Source: Aurelia coerulea
Lineage: Eukaryota; Cnidaria; Scyphozoa; Semaeostomeae; Ulmaridae
Assembly (NCBI GenBank): GCA_039566865.1
Contig: CM076948.1
Coordinates: 12,969,001 to 13,033,000 of the forward strand
DNA: 64,000 nt
Direction: 5' to 3'
This document shows, piece after piece, positions 46,313 through 57,718 of this stretch (position 1 is the first letter of the stretch; each line of letters starts with the position of its first letter). Under the pieces are notes generated by a model, which was not told where the DNA came from, searched no databases, and saw only the letters and a list, made by a program, of their open reading frames with translations. A program made the position numbers and the translations under genes.

Positions 46313-46689
46313 CACGTATTTTATATAAGAAACTGCCTATAAGAAACTCAACCCTCAGATCGCCAAAAATTAAGAAACTCCTGTACTGGGAGAATATAAG
46401 TTAAGAAACTATTTACTTTGATAAAGGACATCCTTGACATATTTGTACTTTACATTCAGTCGTTTCCTGTATCATATAACTCGTAAGGTACTTGAGTAAT
46501 GTGTAAACATTGGAAAGGCTTAAAAACATCGTTTTGAAATGTTTACGAGGTCACAGGTAGTGAACATGAAGATTGTTATGGAACCTCTAAGAAACTCATA
46601 AGAAACTCTGAGTTCTCAAAATCTGATATTATTATTAAGAAACTTTCAGTACTGGACCAAATTCTTAGTTTCTTATAAAACAATACGTG
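46313..46689. mobile_element. TA-flanked MITE, copy B
   Basis: Same inverted ends and TA flanks as 24327-24704; lies in the first copy of the duplication. Confidence 0.8.
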
Positions 46690-46779
46690 TATTGTGGGGA
46701 AGAGTGGGGTATGCGGGTAAAATCTCAAAATGCATAGCTGGTAAAATGACAATAAAGTACAAACGTTTTCAAAATCATA

Positions 46780-46945
46780 GGCGTTGGAGACAGGGGGCTG
46801 GGGAGCTACAGCCCCCAACATCGGAAAAATTTGCAAAGATCAGCCAGGATTTGGCAGAAATCTGCCTTAGTCGGGCAAAATTTTCTTATACCAATGGATT
46901 TTTTATCAAGTAGCCCCCCTCCCAAGTTTTATCTCCCCCTACGCC
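46780..46945. repeat. C-rich dispersed repeat, copy
   Basis: 'ataggcgttggagacagggg', 'agcccccaacatcggaaaaa' and 'gggcaaaattttcttatacc' match 10300-10640 in order. A second copy is at 48708-48873 in the duplication. Confidence 0.7.
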
Positions 46946-47159
46946 AATGTTCACAATTTTCGTTTATTCAATGGCTGTTGTTTCCTGCCAAAAATTCTCA
47001 GAATAATTAAAAAGATTGATAGAATTATATTTGCCAACTATTTTCTGTTCGATAAAGTCCAAATCTTTGCCTTTATAGCAAGCAATCCCGTTTCCACGAC
47101 GAAAATAAAACTATCGTTCTTATGCAGTTATTTACCATCGTTGCGATTTAGAAGGCAGT

Positions 47160-49800
47160 AATGGAATTTGAAAGTAACAATCGCTGATCTGATGATCCAA
47201 GAGTTTCATTCAGATGTACGAAGTCTATTTTGGTACAGAATTCATGACGAGAGAAAGCTAAACGTATCACTCGTCTATGTTTCCGAAAAGCTACTGATAA
47301 AAGTTGATACAAAGAGATTTCCACGTTTTCCGCGTTTTCGAAAATCACCTATAGCAAAAACGAAAACGCGGAAAGTGCGGAAAAAATTATTTGAAAAACA
47401 GGAGGCTTTCAGTTTATTTTTGTTGCTTCATTATGGCGACATAACATGCTGTATCCGCCTGTAGCACCATAAAGGGATACGGTTAAGAAATTACAAATCG
47501 AATTCCTGATAGGCCACTCAGAATATTAGTTGACTATTCTCAAAAAGAGCCTGGAAACTGGATCGAACAATATTTTTGATATAAATTTTTATGCCAGAGA
47601 TTAGATGGAGTGGCGTTGGCGTTAGAACTTCCATCACCTTTGCGCACACTCGAAAATTCACAAAAGTATCAAAATATCGTTCGATTCAGATTCTATTTTA
47701 GAATAGCTGAAAGGTCTATTTGGCCATTCACAGCTCGAAATTTTCAAGGGGCTCAGAGCAGTGAGGAAAAATTCCCTCAAAAATGACCACAATCTCTGTA
47801 CTTTGCTCATTTTCATATTGTATTTCTTTTTAGAAATCCTTGGGGCATTCACTCCTACTGTCCCCGTGCTGCGTACCACGGCCTAACCGGATGTGAAGAC
47901 GCTCAGATGGACAGTGGGGTAAAAAGTAGGTGGGAGGTAGGCCTTTGTTTGCGGCCTACAACAGTTTGAAAATGATGAACTGTTAGTAGAACAGTACTGG
48001 CACTAGAATACCACAACCTCATCTTAGCAATGTAGTCATTTTACCGATCTAGTCTATAAATGATCAAATAAATCTAAATGTAACATACCGGAATAAAATC
48101 TTCTCACATCACATTATCGAATCACATCCTCGTTCTTCAAGTCTTCATTGTGCCACGAGACCACGAGATGAAATATGAAACTAACCCCTATCAAAAATTT
48201 GGCGCGAAAACTGCCAGCCTCATTTTCATGATATAGGGTACACGTATTTTATATAAGAAACTGCCTATAAGAAACTCAACCCTCAGATCGCCAAAAATTA
48301 AGAAACTCCTGTACTGGGAGAATATAAGTTAAGAAACTATTTACTTTGATAAAGGACATCCTTGACATATTTGTACTTTACATTCAGTCGTTTCCTGTAT
48401 CATATAACTCGTAAGGTACTTGAGTAATGTGTAAACATTGGAAAGGCTTAAAAACATCGTTTTGAAATGTTTACGAGGTCACAGGTAGTGAACATGAAGA
48501 TTGTTATGGAACCTCTAAGAAACTCATAAGAAACTCTGAGTTCTCAAAATCTGATATTATTATTAAGAAACTTTCAGTACTGGACCAAATTCTTAGTTTC
48601 TTATAAAACAATACGTGTATTGTGGGGAAGAGTGGGGTATGCGGGTAAAATCTCAAAATGCATAGCTGGTAAAATGACAATAAAGTACAAACGTTTTCAA
48701 AATCATAGGCGTTGGAGACAGGGGGCTGGGGAGCTACAGCCCCCAACATCGGAAAAATTTGCAAAGATCAGCCAGGATTTGGCAGAAATCTGCCTTAGTC
48801 GGGCAAAATTTTCTTATACCAATGGATTTTTTATCAAGTAGCCCCCCTCCCAAATTTTATCTCCCCCTACGCCAATGTTCACAATTTTCGTTTATTCAAT
48901 GGCTGTTGTTTCCTGCCAAAAATTCTCAGAATAATTAAAAAGATTGATAGAATTATATTTGCCAACTATTTTCTGTTCGATAAAGTCCAAATCTTTGCCT
49001 TTATAGCAAGCAATCCCGTTTCCACGACGAAAATAAAACTATCGTTCTTATGCAGTTATTTACCATCGTTGCGATTTAGAAGGCAGTAATGGAATTTGAA
49101 AGTAACAATCGCTGATCTGATGATCCAAGAGTTTCATTCAGATGTACGAAGTCTATTTTGGTACAGAATTCATGACGAGAGAAAGCTAAACGTATCACTC
49201 GTCTATGTTTCCGAAAAGCTACTGATAAAAGTTGATACAAAGAGATTTCCACGTTTTCCGCGTTTTCGAAAATCACCTATAGCAAAAACGAAAACGCGGA
49301 AAGTGCGGAAAAAATTATTTGAAAAACAGGAGGCTTTCAGTTTATTTTTGTTGCTTCATTATGGCGACATAACATGCTGTATCCGCCTGTAGCACCATAA
49401 AGGGATACGGTTAAGAAATTACAAATCGAATTCCTGATAGGCCACTTAGACCCATTAATTTTAAATCTGATGATCCAAAAGTGTCATTCAGATCTACGAA
49501 GATCTAGGAAGTACAGAATTCCTGAGGAGAGAAAGCTTAACTCGTCTTTGTTTGCGAAAAGCTACTGATAAATGTTGATACAAAGAGATGTCCACGTTTT
49601 GCGCGTTTTCGAAAATCACTCATAGCCAAAACGAAAACGTGGAAAACGCGGAAATTTCTTTTTTGTCTTCTTGGTGGAATATTTGGCTTATTAAAGAGGT
49701 CTCTTACCTATATCTTAGTTCAATAAACGCTATTTCTGGCCATTCAGAATCTTCACATGTTTTTCCGCGTTTTCCGCGCTTTCCGCATTTTCGACCTGGC
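47160..49800. repeat. 350-bp satellite, minus orientation, within and beyond the duplication
   Basis: 47160-47518 and 49088-49446 carry one unit each; 49447-49800 continues with a diverged unit. They are the reverse complement of the array at 33667-34904. Confidence 0.85.
48241..48617. mobile_element. TA-flanked MITE, copy C
   Basis: Duplicate of copy B through the 1.93 kb tandem duplication. Confidence 0.8.
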
Positions 49801-50416
49801 CCAACTTGCTGTCTTTCAATCGACGTCTTGCTGTTTTTGGGTATGCCACAGTGTCTTCATGTTGCCTTTAACTTCATAATTTTAATAAATAACCAAAAAG
49901 AATAAGTCAATTGGGTCTATGCTCCTTCGCAGATGTTACATTACGATTTAGAGCCCTGATACATAGTTAGCACCGTTTTTCAAACAGCCTGTGTCAAAAT
50001 TAGAAAAAAGCAAAGAAATGACAGTACTAGATTCAATAACAACGTTGGGATTGATGTGGCTGTGGGGGCATCATCAATTTCATTAGTTCTCTGTATATTT
50101 CATGAATACGAACTTGCCGTCTTTCAATCAACGCCTTCCTGTCTTTGGTTATGCCACAGTGCCTTCATGTTGTCTTTAATTTGATAATTTTAACCCTTTA
50201 AGGTCCAAAGGGTCCATATTTGGACCCCCCAAAATATTTGGACCCCCCAAAATAAATTATAATAATTAACCTCAGCTTCATTTGATATGACCTCAACTTG
50301 GTACAGACAGTCTCAAAGTAGCAAACAATTGTTTAGGATGGCTTTTGATTGGTTATTTTGAACATTTTGGTTGTAGTTAAAAACATTTGAAACTGTCATG
50401 GCGGATCATCCTTCAA
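49801..50416. other. Dispersed repeats, no gene
   Basis: 49938-50120 matches 33480-33666. 50210-50262 holds a short repeat tttggaccccccaaaat. Nothing coding is supported. Confidence 0.55.
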
Positions 50417-50423
50417 CTTCTAC

Positions 50424-50625
50424 CACAAGGAGCCCAGAAATAATTAGTAAATTCTTTCTTAAAATAGATCTGAAAAGCGCTGCGTAGGAAACTGCGAATG
50501 AAATGCGAAGGCTTAACGTTCCTTCGCAGCTCCAAGCCTTCGCATTTCATTCGCAGTTTCCTACGCAGCACTTTTTCAGATCTATTTTAAGAAATAATTT
50601 ACTAATTATTTCTAGGCTCCCTGTG
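50424..50625. mobile_element. 202-bp hairpin MITE
   Basis: The arms are near-perfect inverted repeats over about 95 bp with a short loop (aacgttcc...). Tips CACA(A/G)GGAGCC are flanked by cttctac on both sides (50417-50423 and 50626-50632). A 7-bp duplication leaves the superfamily open. Confidence 0.88.
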
Positions 50626-50639
50626 CTTCTACTTGTGTT

Positions 50640-53053
50640 GGTGCGGGATGTATGTATGTAAGTAATATTTTGCCATCAAACTAAAATATATCTAATCATA
50701 AAGAAAATAAATCTAATTACAATATCTATAAAATTAAAATAATTACAGGCAAAAACTACATCACTGATTTAATAATCTAATTTAAAAACACCCCATGGTT
50801 AAAGATGGCAGGGATAGCATTAAAAGATCAATGCGACCTTCTTTCCATAATGGTCCCTCAAGGAGTGCTATTCAAAAGGAAAAAGAAAGAAAAGTTTTCG
50901 AGAAAAGAAATAAAGACTTTTCATGGAAAATAGAATTTTGTCTTGACCGGAAATAAAATCTTTGATTTTAATGACAAATAAGCATTGTTATTGGTTGTTT
51001 TAGATTTCTAATAACATATGTAGGGACTATCATTAAGACTTTGGAGATTTTTAAAGAATTGGTCTTTGATCTTATGTTTGACACTGTTGATGTTTGTTGC
51101 AGATTTTAGTTCTGAGGGTAGGCTGTTCCATATTTTAGGTCCTAAATATGAGCTGATATGAGAGATCATTTTCTCCTGTGTTGCTTTTTCGGAAAGGTTG
51201 AATTTGTTTGTTTTTAGATCTAAGAGTTACTCGGCTCTGGTTAACTGGTAAGAACATTTCCGACATATATGATGGGGCTGCATTATCAAAAAATTTGAAA
51301 ACCTTTGCAGCAGTGCATTGCTCAAACCTTTCTTTAGTGGGGAGCCAGTTTACAGTTCTAAATTCGTCTACTCCTATATGTGCTCTGTTACTCAGATTCA
51401 AACAGAATCTGATACATTTATTTTGAGCCGTCTGAATTTTTTTGGTTAATCGTTTATTCAACATTGGAAGCCAAGCACTGCATGCAAAGTCAATTTGGGG
51501 TTGAATTAGTGCATTTGCCAGCAATCTTCGAAGGGAAAAGTCAAGAAAATTTTGCTTTCTGTAAAGGAATCTGAGCCTGCCATTGATTTTACCAAGGGTC
51601 CTGGTAGCCATTGACGCACCAGACAAGCCCTCGTCCAGGACACAGCCCAGGTATGTGACTGACGTGTGTTGTTTGATCTTAATGTCACCTCTTCTGATGT
51701 CCAGTTTTTTACTGCCGGTTCGTTTATTTTTTCTACCAAAAAGTATCGATTTTGTTTTATCCTCCCCATAATGAATGCTTAGTTTATTATCAACAAACCA
51801 ATCACATAGAGAATTAAAATTTCTGTTTAGCTGTTTTTCTATTTCATTGACGTCATTGTCTCCAAATGCAAGACAGGAGTCGTCTGCTTACAAGAGTAAG
51901 TCACATTCCACTGCCTGTGGCATGTCATTTACATGTAAGAGAAAGATGAGTGGGCCTAGTGGAACAACACACGATAATTCTCCGGACGATGAGGAAACTT
52001 TGCCTATGTTTACGTAGAAAGTTCGTTTGGTTAGGTATGATTTAAACGAGAATATGACTGAGTCAGCAAAGCCAAGATATTTCATTTTTTCTAGGAAAAT
52101 TTCTTGGTCAATTGTGTCAAACGCTTTTTGAAGATCGATCAATATCATGCCCGTAGACATATTATTTTCCAGCCCTGTATGATTTTGTCACTAAGATATG
52201 ATAAACATGTGTCTGTTGAGTGGAAAGGACGAAAGCCAGACTGGTACCGATAAAGAATTTTGTTTTTATCTAGGTACTCTTGTATCTCTTCATGGACAAT
52301 TTTTTCATTAACTTTAGAGATCTGCGGCAAGAGTGAGATAGGACGATAATTTTTTGGATCATCTTTGCTTCCCTTTTTGAAAAGAAAAGAGGTTTCATTT
52401 TGGCTTGTTTACAATCATCGGGAAAGCTTGCCAAGGAAATTGAAAGATTACCCCGGGGAGTCTACTTAATACAATGACCACCCGGGGATGTGCCTGCCAA
52501 TAGGGTGTCATTTTCGGCTGAAAATTCCGGGACAGGATTATACTTTTTATGCACCTTTATTCCGGGACCGGTGTGTCTTTTAGAGCTACTTTTTCCTAGC
52601 CTGCGTGCAGACTTTACTATTGTGGAGGAGTTTACCTTTCCCTTTTCGCCTCTAACTCCCCCACGATAGTAAAGTCTGCACGCAGGCTACTTTTTCCAGG
52701 ACAGATCAGATCATCATTTAAAAAGATACTCCAATTCATGAACTTATTTAATTGACATGTTAGTAGCGTTAGCAATTAGCGAAAAGTACTTTTAGTAATA
52801 TAATTTTCAAAAGAACCATCAGTTTCCACGATTCTTATTCCAGGACAGGTATTATGTTTTCAGAATTTTATTCCAGGACAGGGTCATAAAATTTTGTTCT
52901 GGCAGGCACATCCCCGTTGTTTTTCTCCAAGGTAAACCCCCTGGGAAGATTACATAGTTCCGTCATTGGTGTAGCTAAAATTGAGGCACCATCTTTAAGG
53001 AATTTCCCTGCAAGATTATCAGGTCCTGCTACTTTTGAAGGATTGATTCCCTC
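50640..53053 (-). pseudogene. LINE on the minus strand, interrupted twice
   Basis: Reverse transcriptase pieces: 'SKVAGPDNLAGKFLKDG' (near 53000), LYRYQSGFRPFHSTDTC (52145-52330), MILIDLQKAFDTIDQEIF and VVPLGPLIFLLHVND (51888-52160). TAA at 51888-51890 stands where the Tyr of YADD belongs (the next codons read ADDSCLAFGDND). Then come the thumb and C-terminus 51769-51135 (GCVLDEGLSGASMATRTLG). The 3' end is near 50640. A hAT-like MITE (52452-52945) and a Harbinger transposon (53057-57306) split it. Confidence 0.85.
52452..52945. mobile_element. 494-bp hAT-like MITE of the CCCGGGGG family
   Basis: Ends CCCGGGGAGTCTAC and, inverse, CCCAGGGGGTTTACC, flanked by the 8-bp TSD aagattac (52444-52451 and 52946-52953). 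A second inverted block is ggggatgtgcctgcca / tggcaggcacatcccc. Inside sits a further hairpin at 52597-52690 (tagcctgcgtgcagacttta and inverse). Confidence 0.85.
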
Positions 53054-53270
53054 TGAGGGCCCTTTACATGAGCAAACTCAGACCGGCACGAGTTTCAGAT
53101 CGGTTTGAAATTTTGCCATGTCTGCTTTTTTGCCTTGCGTTTACATGGAATTTTCAGACCGGTCTGAAATTATATTTGCCTGCAATTACGCATGCGTTGA
53201 ATGGAATCGAGGCAGCTGTATTTATTTTCCCGCATTTTTTATTTCGTTTGAATTCGTTTGGCCTAGCTTC

Positions 53271-54587
53271 ATGATGGCGCCAAGTGACAGACAGCGCAAA
53301 ATGTTATTGGAATTAATTATCAGATGTATCGTCCCGACTGTTTGTGCTGCATTGCAGATCCATTTTATCTTGATGGTTATAATACTGCTGCAGCACCAGA
53401 AACTGAAGCAGGAGGCTGAACTTGCCATTCAGGAAAAGAATCGTGCCCTTTGTAGGTACAGGCAGCTGCGAAATAGATTTTTAAGAAGAAAAAGACGCAA
53501 CTGGAAGAACCCAGGGCGAACTGATGAATGGTGGAGAAATATGATGGAGAGTAAAATGCTTCCAGAGGAGTGGAACACAAATTTTCGAATGTCAAGGGAA
53601 GACTTTTTTAATCTTGAAGAAAAACTGAGACCATACATTCGACCAAGTCAAGACTCATTTCGTGGCGATACGATATCCTCCTCCAAAAAACTTGCAATGA
53701 CTCTTTACTATTTAAAAGACCAGGGATCGTTAAGAATGACAAGCAATATATTTGGTGTGTCTCCGTGCACTCTGTCTTTGACAATAAGGAAAGTTTGTAG
53801 TGTGATCATAAAAGTATTAGGCCCAGAACTCATAAAGTTCCCAACCACAAGGGAGGACCTACGTCAACTGATTTGTAAATTTGAGAACAAATTTGGTTTT
53901 CCAATGGTTGTTGGTTGTGTGGATGGGACACACATTCCAGTAAAACAGCCAACAGAAAATGCGCATGACTATTTTTGTTATGAAATGAAATACACAACAA
54001 ATGTCGAAGCAATATGTGACCATGAAGGACGTTTTCTGGATGTGGATTGCTCATGGCCAGGAAGTGTCCATGATGCTAAGGTGTTTGCAAATAGTTCTGT
54101 CAATCTGCTGTTTCAAGAACAAAGGTTACCAGATGTTGCCAGGAAACTTAACATCGATGATAACATTGATGTTGGACCTATTTTAATTGGTGACCCGGCT
54201 TATCCATTGCTACCTGGTGTATTAAAAGAATTTGATACATGCAGTTCTGATGAAGAAGTTATGTATAACATAAAACTAAGATCTGTTCGCAACCAAATTG
54301 AGTGTGCTTTTGGGAGACTGAAAGCCAGGTGGAGAATTTTGAATCGACCAATTGACATTGGCATTGAACATGTACCAAACCTGGTTTTTGCATGCTTTGT
54401 TCTACACAACTACTGTGAATCAAGACAATCTTCCCTGAACCAGGAGGCAGTTAACAAAGAAATTGATAACGAGAAAACAAACCAGGATTGCTTTCACCAT
54501 GCTAAGAATAAATTAGGTGTGTATAACTCTTCTAGAGGAACAATGGTAAGAGATGTATTCAAGAAATATCTCAAGAAATATTTATAA
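53271..54587 (+). CDS. Harbinger DDE transposase
   Basis: 438 codons from ATGATG at 53271; the longer start at 53118 would lie in the terminal repeat. Intact, HARBI1/DDE_4-type. The catalytic triad is readable: Asp218 in VVGCVDGTHIPV, Asp308 in ILIGDPAYPLL and Glu344 in NQIECAFGRLK, with the family's WPGSVHDAKVF block between. A helix-turn-helix-like RMTSNIFGVSPCTLS precedes it. Residues 13-41 form an unusual hydrophobic stretch (LIIRCIVPTVCAALQIHF...). It should cut and join the element together with the SANT-like partner. No stop or frameshift; probably young. Confidence 0.92.
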   Translation: MMAPSDRQRKMLLELIIRCIVPTVCAALQIHFILMVIILLQHQKLKQEAELAIQEKNRALCRYRQLRNRFLRRKRRNWKNPGRTDEWWRNMMESKMLPEEWNTNFRMSREDFFNLEEKLRPYIRPSQDSFRGDTISSSKKLAMTLYYLKDQGSLRMTSNIFGVSPCTLSLTIRKVCSVIIKVLGPELIKFPTTREDLRQLICKFENKFGFPMVVGCVDGTHIPVKQPTENAHDYFCYEMKYTTNVEAICDHEGRFLDVDCSWPGSVHDAKVFANSSVNLLFQEQRLPDVARKLNIDDNIDVGPILIGDPAYPLLPGVLKEFDTCSSDEEVMYNIKLRSVRNQIECAFGRLKARWRILNRPIDIGIEHVPNLVFACFVLHNYCESRQSSLNQEAVNKEIDNEKTNQDCFHHAKNKLGVYNSSRGTMVRDVFKKYLKKYL

Positions 54588-54599
54588 CTGGAACAAATG

Positions 54600-55530
54600 C
54601 CTGGCAGAAGACAGCTTTTAACACTACGTTGCTATTGTTTCAAAAAGAATTCATTACTCTAGTAAAAACATGCATTTAAGAACCTGCTTATAGTTTATCA
54701 AAGCTTGAAAAGGTAAATGTTGTAACAAAATCTTGCTTGTTCTAGCTCTTGCCATTTTTTGGTTACATTTCAAAATGGCAATTCCAGTAAACACAAAGCT
54801 TGCTGTGGAACTTATAAGAAACTCTAAAATCAGACCATGTTAAGAAATTCCAGCACATTTATATTAGTTTTCCATGAAAAAGCCAGTGTATTGGGTCAAA
54901 TTCTTAGTTCTTTATAGAAATATGTGTTACTAAGTTTATAATGAAAAGTTACTTTTGTGTATATACACTGTTTTTTATAGGAAACTAATGAAACAACTGA
55001 AGGCCAAATTTCTCAAAAACTAAGAAGCCATATTACCTGGATCAAAAAAGCTAAGAAACTTTGGAATCTTACTAAAGACTACTGTATGTGTATGTATGTA
55101 TACAACACTTTACTGCAGTATATTTTCTTCAGTATATTCAACTTTTTGAAAATACTTGTTTGAGTGAAATGTTTTGTTTTGTTTGGAGTTTTACGATCTA
55201 ATAGAATTATTCAACTAGTAAATGTAGGGTGACATTAGAACTAATTTTCTCACTCAAGCATTAGCATACAAGCTACACTACATTGTACCTTAAAATTTTC
55301 AAATTGCAAACTTTTGGCAAAAATTCTACCCACAATTTTTCATTCATAATAACCTTTGAACATTAAATAGTTCCAATTCAAATCATTTGACAGTAACCAT
55401 TTGTAAAAAACTAGGTCAAATCTATGTGAAAGTAATTTAATTTCCTTTAGAAATTTTCTGTCCAAGAGGCGGAGGAGTTTATGACATATATATATATATT
55501 TTCAGTAGTTAGTGGACAGTAAAAAGCAAA
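54600..55530. other. Spacer between the two Harbinger genes
   Basis: Degraded relative of the TA-flanked MITE at 54790-55060 (several taagaaact words, 'gggtcaaattcttagt'), then AT-rich sequence with a (ta)n run near 55490. Holds the convergent 3' ends; no further gene. Confidence 0.55.
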
Positions 55531-55548
55531 ACACCAAAATGGTTTGGA

Positions 55549-57092
55549 TCACTTGGGACTTGAGTTATTTTGATCTTCTTCTGCACAGGGAGCATGAAAG
55601 TTGTTCAACAATGTTGTATAAGGGGTGGAAACATACTGCTGCTGCTGTGCTGGCTGTGGAAATGAATATGGTGGATACTGTTGTTGTTGTGGCACTTGGT
55701 ATCCTGGATTGCTAGACATTGCTTGAGCAAGATAAAGAAGACCATTTCCAAGTTGTTGACCAAGAGAATTAATGGATTGTGCCATGGTTTCAACCATTTT
55801 CTCCATTCCCTTTGTTGATTGTTCTAGGATTTCTGCATTTCTTTTCTTTATTTCTAGCTCATCCTTTGCCACCTGCACCATAATCTGATCACGTTGTTGT
55901 GATGAAAGTGGCTTTTCTAACTTGGTACGTTTGTTGTCAGTTAGTTTTCTTTTTGGGAGTCACATCATCTGAACTGGAAGTTGATGCAGATGAAAATTCT
56001 CTTCTTTTCTTTGAACAAGGCATCTCTTGCTCTGTGCTATCTCCATTTTCTTGAGTCTCAACATCAGTAGATGAAGCCTCCTCTGTTTCACTTTCATCAC
56101 CAGAGGCACAACCTGCATTTTCTGCTGCAATGGATGTCACTGCACCTCCAATTTTAGTAACTGAGGGGCACCCACCCCATATCATCACAAGACGATCCCA
56201 ATTGCGAATAAGTAGTTTTCCACTTCCGGAACGGGTTCCCTCAATGACTGCTTTTTTGAAGTTTTGCCTTACAGACTTGAATCGCCCTTTTACGCGTCCA
56301 TACCCAACTTTGATGAGTCTCTTTTCCTCTGCAATAAATCTCTCAAGCTTAACTTTTTCACGATCATCAAGACCTTCAGGAATCCTCGTGATTTCTTCCG
56401 GCCCAAAGTTTTCTGGTGGGTACATTGATGCCATTAGTTGCCGGATGTCCTCATATAGCTTTACAAGATCTGCCTCCATGTCCTTGCCTTCATAATCCTT
56501 CTTTGTTTTGTAATCATACAAACAAAATATTAGGCTTTCAACTTTTTCATCGTTCCATTTGCATCTGCTTTTCCTCTCGTCAGTTGTGGCATCTTCTTCG
56601 ATGAGCTCGGCTGTTTCGTGTTGTCCTGGTCGTGATGGAGTATCTTCCACATCAGGAGGTGACTGTGAGTATGCTACAGAGTCTGCCCAATCATCATCAG
56701 CTGCAGAAAAGTCCACACGAGAAGAATTGACATAATTTGCAACGATCTGGCGTGATGTCAACTGTTTACTGCAAACAAGAAGTTATTCAGATTAGATCTA
56801 GCCATAAAAGAAGGTTAGGCCTAAAAGAGCCTATTTATGATGCTCATCGTTCTCAAATAATAACACGACTATTTTGTTTGAATTGATGTCAAGTTTATGT
56901 AGAACTTATTATGTTACGTAATAAATAAATACCTAGACTAGCACAACATCTTACCTTTTCTTTATTCCAAGTGTTCTCTTCAAAGAAGCCATGATAGGAG
57001 CGTAAATCACAAAATGGACGACCAAGACCAAACGATGAAAATGGTGCCAAATTATGCAATACCTCCTCTGCAATTATCTTCACGACTTTCAT
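55549..57092 (-). CDS. Harbinger SANT/trihelix-like protein, two exons and a frameshift
   Basis: Exon 1 is 57092-56955 (46 codons from MKVVKIIAEE to ENTWNKEK, donor gtaaga, phase 0). Exon 2 begins after taaacag at 56761 with LTSRQIVANY and is in phase. It carries an acidic stretch, then KSRCKWNDEKVESLIFCLYD, GYGRVKGRFKSVRQNFKKAV and NWDRLVMIWGG, the conserved Trp/helix pattern of SANT/trihelix DNA-binding domains used by Harbinger partners. The frame stops at 55937 just after an A-run (CCCAAAAAG). One base fewer in that run would continue in frame to 55549 through a Gln/Pro-rich tail (NKRTKLEKPL... to QQQYPPYSF). It probably helps nuclear import and binding to the terminal repeats. Confidence 0.78.
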
Positions 57093-57309
57093 TTCGCCCC
57101 GATCTGAAAAAATATGCGTTTACATGAGAATTTCAGGTCGACCTGAGTTTTCAGATCGGTCTGAAATACCGAAACGAACCCAGACCGGCACGAGTTTCAT
57201 TTCGCCCCTTCTCATGTAAACACTTGGGCCTTGACCTGACACCGAAATGAAACTCGTGCCGATCTGAAACTCGTGCCGGTCTGAGTTTGCTCATGTAAAG
57301 GGCCCCTAA

Positions 57310-57718
57310 AAGGATTGATTCCCTCACATCAGATTATTGAGTTGCTGTTCGCGGTCGCGAGGTAATGTTTGAGTTGTTGTCTTCGACCTGTTTCGTCGAT
57401 TCTTTATTTTGTGTTGTTTCCTTGGTCTTTCTCAGTGCTTCCTGCTTCTTGATGACTCTTCGATGGTCTTCGTCCAGAGCGCTTTATAACATATAGTGAT
57501 CGATGAAGAAGAGGGACAACATTCTCAGAGAGCAGGCATCGAGTTGATCTTTGCGCTTTTTTTCATTTATTCCGCTCTCTGCTAACTAGTTTCGCCCACT
57601 AGGGCATCTTCAGAGCAACTGATTAAGTTAAAGTATCGACCTCTATTTATAGTAAAATATATGTCCATATGAGGTTAATTAATTGTCTGTTGTCTTATCC
57701 ATCTTTAAGTTTGCAGGA
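57310..57718 (-). other. Unassigned sequence with a hammerhead-like motif
   Basis: On the minus strand an open stretch encodes a charged peptide (DEDHRRVIKKQEALRKTKET...) ending in a stop at about 57345. At 57578-57622 there is ctgaaga, a short stem gccc-tagt-gggc and gaaac, the order found in hammerhead ribozymes and in Penelope-like retroelement ends. Neither is proven. Confidence 0.35.

Larger units (their letters stand above)
45592..49446. repeat. 1.93 kb tandem duplication
   Basis: 45592-47518 is repeated at 47519-49446 with a period of 1927-1928 bp and only scattered differences, for example 'ggcaccatactaaataccac' against 'ggcactagaataccac' near 46070 and 48000, and a 5-bp insertion near 48115. 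Each copy contains the TA MITE, the C-rich dispersed repeat and part of the 350-bp satellite in minus orientation. The 60-98 residue open frames duplicated with it are not credible genes. Confidence 0.95.
53057..57306. mobile_element. PIF/Harbinger transposon, nearly complete
   Basis: Inverted termini GGGCCCTTTACATGAGCAAA at both ends extend through 'ctcagaccggcacgagttt'. It carries the two proteins typical of the superfamily in convergent arrangement: the DDE transposase (plus) and a SANT/trihelix-like DNA-binding protein (minus). Flanks are TGA on the left and TAA after an extra C on the right, a decayed TWA duplication. Outside, aaggattgattccctc occurs on both sides. Subterminal copies of 'gatctgaaactcgtgcc' crowd the right end and may be binding sites for its own proteins. 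Confidence 0.92.

Noticed and set aside
53118..53270. Upstream start of the Harbinger transposase
   Set aside because: The extra 51 residues fall mostly in or next to the terminal repeat and look unlike the family N-terminus.
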